DNA of 34,403 bases, from the NCBI GenBank assembly GCA_016928235.1, contig JAFGLD010000284.1, positions 1-34,403 on the forward strand, written 5' to 3'. The notes under the pieces are model-generated. The model was given only the letters and a program-made list of their open reading frames with translations, was not told the DNA's origin and searched no databases. Origin of the DNA: Anaerolineae bacterium. Lineage in GTDB: Bacteria; Chloroflexota; Anaerolineae; Aggregatilineales; UBA3940. Made by a program: the position numbers and the translations under genes. This document shows, piece after piece, positions 14,561 to 20,826 of the stretch; the stretch's first letter is position 1, and each line of letters starts with the position of its first letter.

Positions 14561-15706
14561 ATGAGTCACTCATTCAAACCCATCTCGCGCCGAGCATTTC
14601 TGGCAGCGGCAGGCGGCGCGCTGGCTGCCTGGGCTTTACCCGGAGCAATCAGACGCCGGCCGGCGAGCGCGTCATCTCTCGCGGCATCATCTCTATCCAC
14701 ATTCCCAACCAACCCGGAGTGGGATTTCGTCCAGCCAAACCCGGCCAGGCTCGACCTGTGGGGGCGCGTCACCGATTACGGCTCACCGGTACGAGAAGCC
14801 GCCGGAGGCACTGCCAAAATAATCAGTTTTTTGCCGATCAATACTGTCTTGCCGCTTATCGAGATCGTCCATGCCCCCGGACCGGCCAATAACCCACACA
14901 ACGATACATGGTACCGCATCGAACAAGGCTATATGTACACCGCCACTATCCAGGTGATCAAGCCCTACCGAATGCCGGTCGAGATCGTCGAGATCGACAC
15001 CGAGATCGACGAAGAGCCCGGCTTCTGGGCCGAGGTGATCGTGCCGTTTACGACGGCGCGCAACGCGCCAAGCGGCGCCCCTATGTCCAACGAACATGAT
15101 GAGAACATCGTTCTGACCTACAGCAGCGTTCACCGCGTGATCGAGAGCAAACCGGATGATGCCGGTTTCTTGTGGTACAAAGTAGACGACGACAAGGAAA
15201 AGGCCAAATCGTTTTACGTATTGGCACGGCACATGCGCCGCATTCTCCCGGAAGAATTGACACCGATCAACCCTGGGGCCAACAAGCGCATGGAGATTTC
15301 GCTAACCGACCAGCGACTGGACTGCTATGAGGACGATACAATAGTCTTCAGCGCGTTAGTTGCGTCCGGAGCAGGTGGTTTCACGACCCTCAAGGGCGAA
15401 CATGCCGTCGTCTACAAGCAAATATCACGCCACATGTACTCCGATCCGGAGCAGGAGGCTTTCAGCGATCCTGACTTCTTCGATCTTCCGGGGGTACCGT
15501 TCAACGTATTTTTCACAACACTGGGACACGCCATACACGGCACCTACTGGCACGGCGATTATGGTCGCCCGCGTAGCCATGGCTGTATCAACGTCAGTCC
15601 TGAGGTAGCTCGCTGGATCTGGCGATGGGTTGAGCCGCCCGCCACCTACTCCACTACTGCTGTCGGCAGTTCAAGAGAGCCCGGCACTCCAGTGATTGTC
15701 ACCTAG
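14561..15706 (+). CDS. Tat-exported L,D-transpeptidase (YkuD), first of three
   Basis: A 381-residue exported enzyme. The start has a twin-arginine motif, SRRAFLAAAGG (arginines 10-11), followed by an Ala-rich hydrophobic stretch, so it should cross the membrane folded. Residues 65-235 are an N-terminal region with SH3-like beta patterns (LWGRVTDYGSPVRE, TWYRIEQGYMY, FLWYKVDDD), probably for wall binding. The YkuD catalytic domain begins at about 244 (RMEISLTDQRLDCYED) and carries IHGTYWH at 325-331 and SHGCINV at 339-345. Cysteine 342 is the nucleophile by family knowledge. These enzymes form 3-3 peptidoglycan cross-links or attach proteins to the wall. GGAGG lies 12 bases before the ATG. 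It is clearly more divergent than the two paralogues that follow, with only 35 bases between it and the second gene. Confidence 0.9.
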   Translation: MSHSFKPISRRAFLAAAGGALAAWALPGAIRRRPASASSLAASSLSTFPTNPEWDFVQPNPARLDLWGRVTDYGSPVREAAGGTAKIISFLPINTVLPLIEIVHAPGPANNPHNDTWYRIEQGYMYTATIQVIKPYRMPVEIVEIDTEIDEEPGFWAEVIVPFTTARNAPSGAPMSNEHDENIVLTYSSVHRVIESKPDDAGFLWYKVDDDKEKAKSFYVLARHMRRILPEELTPINPGANKRMEISLTDQRLDCYEDDTIVFSALVASGAGGFTTLKGEHAVVYKQISRHMYSDPEQEAFSDPDFFDLPGVPFNVFFTTLGHAIHGTYWHGDYGRPRSHGCINVSPEVARWIWRWVEPPATYSTTAVGSSREPGTPVIVT

Positions 15707-15741
15707 GCATCTATCCATTCGATGCAACCGTGGAGGATCAC

Positions 15742-16911
15742 ATGACACACAACAACACCCATAACCAGACTCCCCCACCAGGGACAGCGATGTCAAGGCG
15801 ACAGGCTATCAAGGCGACTGTTTTAGCAGCCACCTCTCTGATCGCCCTCCATTCCAGAATCCATGCGTACGCGCAAGACGACACGCCCTACGATCCCGGT
15901 GGCCGCGTCAGGGTGGATTACGACGAAACAGCCTCATTCAATGAGATGCTCGGATATCCCCCTTTGCTAGGCCGCAGCGAGACCTGGCGGCTGAAGATCA
16001 CAAAAGAGCCCGAAGACGGCTCTGAAGTGGTGCGCGGTGTTAAATACGACGAAGTACTGCCAATCTACGAAGCCATCAATGCCACAGCCCCCAAATCGTT
16101 GGCACACAACGATGTCTGGTACAATGTCGGCGAGGGGTTCATCCATTCGTCGTACATCGTACCCGTCCACGAAGTCTTCAACGAGCCGGAGGATACTATT
16201 GGCGATGGGTTTTGGGGTGAGATCACCGTCCCGACTTCGTGGCAGCACTGGACCCCAAAGCTCCGCAGCCGTCGATATTATGACCTGGCCTATGGCACGA
16301 TCTACAAGGTGATCGACAGGGCAGACGAAGAGGATGGCCGCGCATGGTATCGCATCGTCGATGATCTGGTGCCTGCCTCGGAATGGTGGATTCAGGCTGC
16401 GCATGTACGGCGCATCGTCCCATCTGAGTTCACACCCATTTCGCCCGATGTTCCGCCGGAGCTTAAGCGGGTCGAGGTCAGTATCGGCGAGCAGCTCTTG
16501 ACCTGCTTCGAAGACACCCTGCCCGTCTTTTCGGCCCGCATTGCCTCCGGCGCTGCATTCTTCGATACCGCCGGTCAATTGCACCATTTCCGCACGCCCT
16601 ACGGAGAGCATCGTGTGATACGAAAAACGCCATCGCGCCGTATGGTGGGTGGCGAGATCATCAACGATCGCTATGACCTGCCGGGTGTTCCCTGGTGCAT
16701 CTTCTTCACCGGCAAAGGCGCGGCTATCCATGGAACATACTGGCACAACGACTTCGGCCGCCCACGCAGCCACGGCTGTGTCAACATTACCAACGATGCC
16801 TCCAAGTGGGTCTATCGATGGGTCAATCCCCACGCCAGTCACGATGACGATATCCGCTGGACGGATCGGGAAGAACTAGAGACGGCAACGATCATCAATG
16901 TTGAACCCTGA
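15742..16911 (+). CDS. Tat-exported L,D-transpeptidase (YkuD), second of three
   Basis: A 389-residue exported enzyme. The ATG at 15742 is chosen because GGAGG (15732-15736) lies five bases upstream; a GTG at 15730 overlaps that site. The Tat motif is MSRRQAIKAT (arginines 19-20). The long N-terminal module (about 55-235) has the same features as in the third paralogue: a PPLLGR segment, DEVLPIYEAINA, HNDVWYNVGEGFIHSSY, and GFWGEITVP. The YkuD domain starts near 240 (VEVSIGEQLLTCFED) and carries IHGTYWHNDFGRPRSHGCVN with nucleophile cysteine 346. It is much closer to the third gene than to the first, suggesting a recent duplication. Its stop codon overlaps the start of the third gene by 14 bases, so the two are likely coupled in translation. 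Confidence 0.9.
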   Translation: MTHNNTHNQTPPPGTAMSRRQAIKATVLAATSLIALHSRIHAYAQDDTPYDPGGRVRVDYDETASFNEMLGYPPLLGRSETWRLKITKEPEDGSEVVRGVKYDEVLPIYEAINATAPKSLAHNDVWYNVGEGFIHSSYIVPVHEVFNEPEDTIGDGFWGEITVPTSWQHWTPKLRSRRYYDLAYGTIYKVIDRADEEDGRAWYRIVDDLVPASEWWIQAAHVRRIVPSEFTPISPDVPPELKRVEVSIGEQLLTCFEDTLPVFSARIASGAAFFDTAGQLHHFRTPYGEHRVIRKTPSRRMVGGEIINDRYDLPGVPWCIFFTGKGAAIHGTYWHNDFGRPRSHGCVNITNDASKWVYRWVNPHASHDDDIRWTDREELETATIINVEP

Positions 16912-18022
16912 AGCCGGCAAAACCCTGTCCAGACGAACGATGCTCCGCTCCGGTCTGTTGGGCGGAATAGCATTGGCGACTCTGCCCTGGCCCGGATTAT
17001 CTCTCACATCACCCGGCAGAGATGAACCACTCTCCTACAATGATCTCTTTGATAATCCACCGTTGTTGGGGCGCGTCGAGGCCCAGTGGGAGATATTGCA
17101 AAAGATCGTCAGGCAGCCGGATGCTCCTGACGACACAGTACGGATAACAAGGCGCCATGAAGTGCTGCCGATCTATGGCGCAGCGCACGCCGATGCTCCT
17201 ACCCCGGCACTACGTCACAACGATGTCTGGTTCGATGTAGGTGATGGCTACATCCATTCTTCCTATGTCATCCCTGTTCGCGAGATATTTAACGAGCCGG
17301 AGGAGATAGGAGACGGCTTCTGGGGAGAGATTACCGTCCCTGAATTCCTACTACAGTGGCAACCACAACGCGACAGTCGAGGGAAATATCGACTGGCCTA
17401 CGGCACCGTCTATTGGGTCGCTGAGCGCGTAGACGATGCTGAAGGCCGCGCCTGGTACCGGCTGGTGGACGATGGGCTCCACCGCGCCTGGTGGATCGAG
17501 GCCCGCTGCGTACACCGTCTCCGGCCCGACGAGCTGTTTCCCATATCGCCCAATGTGCCGCCTGACTGCAAGCAGATCGTGATCAGCATCAGCCAGCAAC
17601 TCCTGACCTGTCTTGAAGACGATCTACCCGTCTTTTCTACCCGCATCTCAAGCGGCACAGCCTACATCAACCCGGAAGGCAAGCAATTTGGGTTCAATAC
17701 ACCCATCGGTAAACACCAGGTGGTTTACAAGCGGCCCAGCCGTCACATGACCGGCGGCGATCCCCAAAATGCGACCAATCACTACGATCTACCCGGCGTC
17801 CCCTGGTGTACTTATTTCACGCCAACCGGGGCAGCTATTCATGGCACGTACTGGCATAACAACTATGGCCGGCGGGCCAGCCACGGCTGCGTCAACGTGA
17901 CAAACGATGCTGCCAGGTGGATCTATCGCTGGGTTAACCCGGTCACAGACTACGATGCCCCTCTGCATTGGACAACCCGTGAGGAAGCCAAAATCGCAAC
18001 GGTGGTCAGCATCCAGGAATAA
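16898..18022 (+). CDS. Tat-exported L,D-transpeptidase (YkuD), third of three
   Basis: A 374-residue exported enzyme. The ATG at 16898 lies 14 bases inside the preceding gene. No strong ribosome-binding site is seen, as expected for coupled translation. An internal ATG at codon 15 would cut away the Tat motif LSRRTMLRS (arginines 12-13), so the upstream start is preferred. The N-terminal module repeats the paralogue pattern (PPLLGRVEAQW, HEVLPIYGAAHADAP, HNDVWFDVGDGYIHSSY, FWGEITVPE). The YkuD domain carries IHGTYWHNNYGRRASHGCVN with nucleophile cysteine 331. The change from RPRSHGC in the paralogues to RRASHGC leaves the conserved arginine context altered by one residue but keeps SHGC. Possible specialisations of the three enzymes include different donor stems or substrates such as outer proteins; the sequence alone does not tell. 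Confidence 0.9.
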   Translation: MLNPEAGKTLSRRTMLRSGLLGGIALATLPWPGLSLTSPGRDEPLSYNDLFDNPPLLGRVEAQWEILQKIVRQPDAPDDTVRITRRHEVLPIYGAAHADAPTPALRHNDVWFDVGDGYIHSSYVIPVREIFNEPEEIGDGFWGEITVPEFLLQWQPQRDSRGKYRLAYGTVYWVAERVDDAEGRAWYRLVDDGLHRAWWIEARCVHRLRPDELFPISPNVPPDCKQIVISISQQLLTCLEDDLPVFSTRISSGTAYINPEGKQFGFNTPIGKHQVVYKRPSRHMTGGDPQNATNHYDLPGVPWCTYFTPTGAAIHGTYWHNNYGRRASHGCVNVTNDAARWIYRWVNPVTDYDAPLHWTTREEAKIATVVSIQE

Positions 18023-18156
18023 GGATAGAATGAGCGCGGATAGTTAAAACAGGCATCGCACAGCGTTTCATGTTAATCTGGACTGGCAACTGGTCGCAAA
18101 ATCAGAAGACCAACCAGGCAAGATGACGATCGAGCACGCCTCTAGAAACCATACAT

Positions 18157-18987
18157 ATGTATATCGATCCACAAAATATCACCATACCGTTAGCCCTGCT
18201 GGCAGGGCTTCTGTCGTTCGTATCCCCCTGCATCCTGCCGCTGATCCCTGTCTATATTGGTTACCTGACCGGGCAAGCGGCCAATACGAGCAGCAATGCA
18301 TTGGCTGCCGATGTTGCTTCGGTAGAGGACGGATCATCGAAACAAGTGTACTCGCCACGCTGGGAAGTGTTCTTACACGCCATCTTCTTCGTGCTGGGGT
18401 TCTCGGTGATCTTTCTGATTCTCGGGATCAGCGCGGGCTTCATTGGGATGATCCAGTTAGGATTCATCGGCGTCAGGGCCTGGATCGCCCGGCTGGGCGG
18501 CATCCTGATCATTGCGCTTGGACTGCACACACTCGGTCTTATCCGTATTCCCTTCCTGTATTACGATACCCGCCGACAAACTGCTCCCAGGCCAGAGCTG
18601 GGCTACCTTGGCTCGCTGCTGATGGGGCTCACCTTTGCCGCGGGATGGACTCCATGTCTGGGGCCGGCACTGTCGGCCTTATGGATGTTGGGCAGCACTA
18701 CCGGGTCGATTCCTCGCGCATCGGTGCTGCTGCTGGCCTATTCAGCCGGGCTGGGCATCCCCTTTTTGCTGACCGCCCTGCTTCTGGATCGCGCCACCGG
18801 TCAACTGCGCAAGCTGCATCAACACATGCGGAGCATCGAGATTGCCAGCGGCATCCTGCTGATCGTCATCGGACTTTTCGTGCTTGGCGATCTGACACGC
18901 CTGCTTGGCGCCTGGCTGCCGGATAGTAGCCAACTAACGACAACCCTGGACAATTGGCTGGTTCATCTGGCTGGTGGACAACCCTGA
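18157..18987 (+). CDS. ccdA: CcdA-type cytochrome c biogenesis / thiol-disulfide membrane protein
   Basis: A 276-residue integral membrane protein of the DsbD/CcdA family, which moves electrons from cytoplasmic thioredoxin to thiols outside the membrane. The two redox cysteines are where the family has them: cysteine 25 in FVSPCILPLIPVY (first helix) and cysteine 167 in AAGWTPCLGPAL (fourth helix). Six hydrophobic segments can be counted. A hydrophilic insert between the first two helices (about 41-70, rich in Ala/Ser) is longer than in typical members. The ATG at 18157 lacks an obvious strong ribosome-binding site. The next gene begins 56 bases downstream on the same strand, suggesting co-transcription. 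Possible clients are extracytoplasmic thioredoxins or apocytochromes; none is encoded nearby. Confidence 0.9.
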   Translation: MYIDPQNITIPLALLAGLLSFVSPCILPLIPVYIGYLTGQAANTSSNALAADVASVEDGSSKQVYSPRWEVFLHAIFFVLGFSVIFLILGISAGFIGMIQLGFIGVRAWIARLGGILIIALGLHTLGLIRIPFLYYDTRRQTAPRPELGYLGSLLMGLTFAAGWTPCLGPALSALWMLGSTTGSIPRASVLLLAYSAGLGIPFLLTALLLDRATGQLRKLHQHMRSIEIASGILLIVIGLFVLGDLTRLLGAWLPDSSQLTTTLDNWLVHLAGGQP

Positions 18988-19043
18988 AAGACAGGTATCA
19001 AGCACACAGATCGAAATCTCTCACGTCAATAGCAAGGATAACC

Positions 19044-19886
19044 ATGACACAACCTGTACATGATGATTTGACCCCACAATCCAAGAAAAAAATCACCGGT
19101 CGGCAGCGTAACATCGTGATCTTTCTCGACCGCCAGATCCTGAAGTTAGTGCGGCACTGGGCGGTAGTAATTTCTCTTGCTGCCGGGTTATATGCCGGCA
19201 TTCCCTTTCTTGCTCCCATTGCAATGTACTATGGTCAGACCGGTATCGCCAATGTGATCTACACCGTCTATGGCCCCCCCATATGCCACCAGCTGACCTT
19301 CCGCTCCTGGTTTTTGTTCGGCGAGCAGACTGCCTACCCCAGAGAGTTGGCTGGAATGTCTGGTGGGAGCTTCGAGGATTATGTTCAGCAGGAACCGGCC
19401 TTTGACAACATTGATGTGACAACACTCAATCCCACCCTGCTCTATGCCGCCAGGTATTTCCAGGGCAGCCCAAAGATGGGCTGGAAGGTTGCCTTCTGTG
19501 AGCGTGATGTTGCCATTTATGGTTCAATCGCATTTTTCGGATTGGCTTTTGCGCTCCTCAGAAGACTCAAGGTCAAGGTACCCTACCTGCCTTTTTGGGC
19601 TTATTTGTTGATCGCAATCGTTCCCATGGGGCTCGATGGGTTCAGCCAATACTTCGCGAATCCACCGTTTAATGGGTTTGGCTTGAGCTTTTACCCAATC
19701 CGCGAGAGTACGCCTTTTCTGCGCACACTCACCGGCGCGATGTTTGGTCTTGGCAATGCCTGGCTGGCTTTTCCATACATCGATGACAGCATGGCGGAAA
19801 CCCGCCAATTGGTCGAAGGCAAGCTGACCCGTGCAGGAGTCATGGAAACCACTCCTACCGAAGTAGTTGAGGCAATCTCCCGCTAA
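19044..19886 (+). CDS. DUF2085 membrane protein
   Basis: A 280-residue membrane protein. The ATG at 19044 has AAGGA five bases upstream; a frame opening at 18954 would overlap ccdA. It matches the DUF2085 family (PF09858). Conserved family features are PPICHQLTFRSWFLFG (about 85-100), then FCERDVAIYGS after a loop, and PMGLDGFSQ in the last third. The cysteine-histidine and cysteine-glutamate-arginine-aspartate pairs could bind metal, but the function of the family is not known. There are about four or five transmembrane helices. The extramembrane loop between them is longer than in small members of the family, with FEDYVQQEPAFDNI. It is probably in an operon with ccdA, whose partnership suggests a role in redox or metal handling in the membrane; this is inference from context only. 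Confidence 0.82.
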   Translation: MTQPVHDDLTPQSKKKITGRQRNIVIFLDRQILKLVRHWAVVISLAAGLYAGIPFLAPIAMYYGQTGIANVIYTVYGPPICHQLTFRSWFLFGEQTAYPRELAGMSGGSFEDYVQQEPAFDNIDVTTLNPTLLYAARYFQGSPKMGWKVAFCERDVAIYGSIAFFGLAFALLRRLKVKVPYLPFWAYLLIAIVPMGLDGFSQYFANPPFNGFGLSFYPIRESTPFLRTLTGAMFGLGNAWLAFPYIDDSMAETRQLVEGKLTRAGVMETTPTEVVEAISR

Positions 19887-19932
19887 CCGCCGCCAAATAC
19901 CGGCTCAATGCGGAAATGCCTCATAGAGATGG

Positions 19933-19961
19933 TTGCACTCTTGCGTACTTTCGGCTAAGAT
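19933..19961 (+). promoter_or_regulatory. Sigma-70-like promoter of the DUF5679 gene
   Basis: TTGCAC (19933-19938), a 17-base spacer and TAAGAT (19956-19961) give five of six matches at both elements with ideal spacing. Transcription would begin near 19968, leaving a leader of about 37 bases before the ATG at 20005. This is one of the best promoters in the window. Confidence 0.65.
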
Positions 19962-20004
19962 GAAGCAAATTCAACTCTACATCATTTAAGAGGAGACGTA
20001 AACA

Positions 20005-20157
20005 ATGGCTGACCAATATGAAGCATACTGCGTTAAGTGCAAAGCCAAGCGGGTGATGAAGGATGCCCAGATTGTCACTAACGCAAAAGGTCGCAAGATG
20101 GCCAAGGGCACTTGCCCAACGTGTGGCACCAAAATGAATCTCTTTTTGAAGGGATAA
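20005..20157 (+). CDS. DUF5679 small zinc-ribbon protein
   Basis: A 50-residue protein: MADQYEAYCVKCKAKR at the start, a basic middle (KGRKMAKGT), then CPTCGTKMNLFLKG. The two CxxC pairs (cysteines 9/12 and 37/40) form a rubredoxin-like or zinc-ribbon knuckle. The pattern matches DUF5679, a family of very small proteins common in Chloroflexota and neighbouring phyla, without known function; several basic residues would allow nucleic-acid binding. AGGAG (19991-19995) lies nine bases before the ATG. It has its own promoter (19933-19961) and a strong intrinsic terminator (20196-20243), so it is a self-contained and probably well expressed unit. Confidence 0.85.
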   Translation: MADQYEAYCVKCKAKRVMKDAQIVTNAKGRKMAKGTCPTCGTKMNLFLKG

Positions 20158-20195
20158 ATTGCTGTCAAGCCATGACGTCAAGTATGTGTTGAATG

Positions 20196-20243
20196 AATGG
20201 GGTTCACCTGGAACTATTGACCAGGTGAACCCCATTGTTTTTT
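20196..20243 (+). terminator. Strong intrinsic terminator of the DUF5679 gene
   Basis: AATGGGGTTCACCTGG (20196-20211) pairs perfectly with CCAGGTGAACCCCATT (20221-20236) over 16 base pairs. The loop has nine bases and a run of six T (20238-20243) follows. Confidence 0.9.
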
Positions 20244-20506
20244 CGGTTCTAACGGATTCTGTGGGGAGTATGGCGACCACCCAGGGAAGCAGCAATGAGT
20301 AAGTTGTGGAGCCTGTTATCGTGATAGACAAAACTGTTGAGACGGCGAAAAGGTGGCTGATAAGGTTGGCGAATGTCGGCGCGAGGACAATACAATCGAA
20401 AGTTGTGCAATAAGGCCCAGGCGCTGATCTGGCACTCGGCTTGGCGGTGTGATAGATATTCCACACAGGTTGTGTAATGGCCTAAAAGTATCGATAAGGT
20501 GATAAG

Positions 20507-20709
20507 TTTTGAGTGATGGGAATCAGGCTACCACAAAAACTTACCGCCTAGTGCATGCCGGCAGTAGGTATGCGCAGCGGAATTCATAAGGTTGCGGAAG
20601 TATTTCCGCCGCGCAGCACCAGGATGAGCAATAGCGATCAACCATCCCCGCTCAGCTTTGTTTGTAAACTGTGAATTAGAACCCTTAACTCATCACGCAT
20701 CACTCAAAA
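20507..20709. repeat. 203-bp element with 12-bp inverted ends in the kinase-like gene leader
   Basis: TTTTGAGTGATG (20507-20518) is matched by its exact inverse CATCACTCAAAA (20698-20709). The right end continues into the CTCATCAC leader repeat family (20687-20705). Inside is a small hairpin GCGGAAgtaTTTCCGC (20594-20609) within a 22-base segment that recurs at 32656-32677. It has no coding capacity and looks like a MITE-like unit that brought a leader repeat to the start of the next gene. Confidence 0.45.
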
Positions 20710-20738
20710 AGAGAGTGGCGGGTCTGCCGTTCGCCTAC

Positions 20739-20744
20739 TATACT
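20739..20744 (+). promoter_or_regulatory. Possible -10 element of the kinase-like gene
   Basis: TATACT (20739-20744) matches five of six positions of the consensus. A start near 20751 would exclude the GTG at 20746 and leave a leader of about 75 bases before the GTG at 20827. No -35 element is visible. Confidence 0.35.
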
Positions 20745-20826
20745 TGTGACCATTCTCAAGAAATCCGCCAGACAGCAATACACATCATTTGCATCCAGAC
20801 TTGCTAGTTTCAAATCGAGGAAATCC

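Noticed and set aside
18123..18926. Open frame of 267 codons overlapping ccdA in another frame
   Set aside because: The ccdA frame has both redox cysteine motifs and membrane helices; the other frame is rich in His/Arg/Cys as expected of a shadow.
19921..20466. Minus-strand open frame opposite the DUF5679 gene
   Set aside because: It spans the promoter, the gene and the strong terminator of DUF5679 on the plus strand, and shows no family resemblance.
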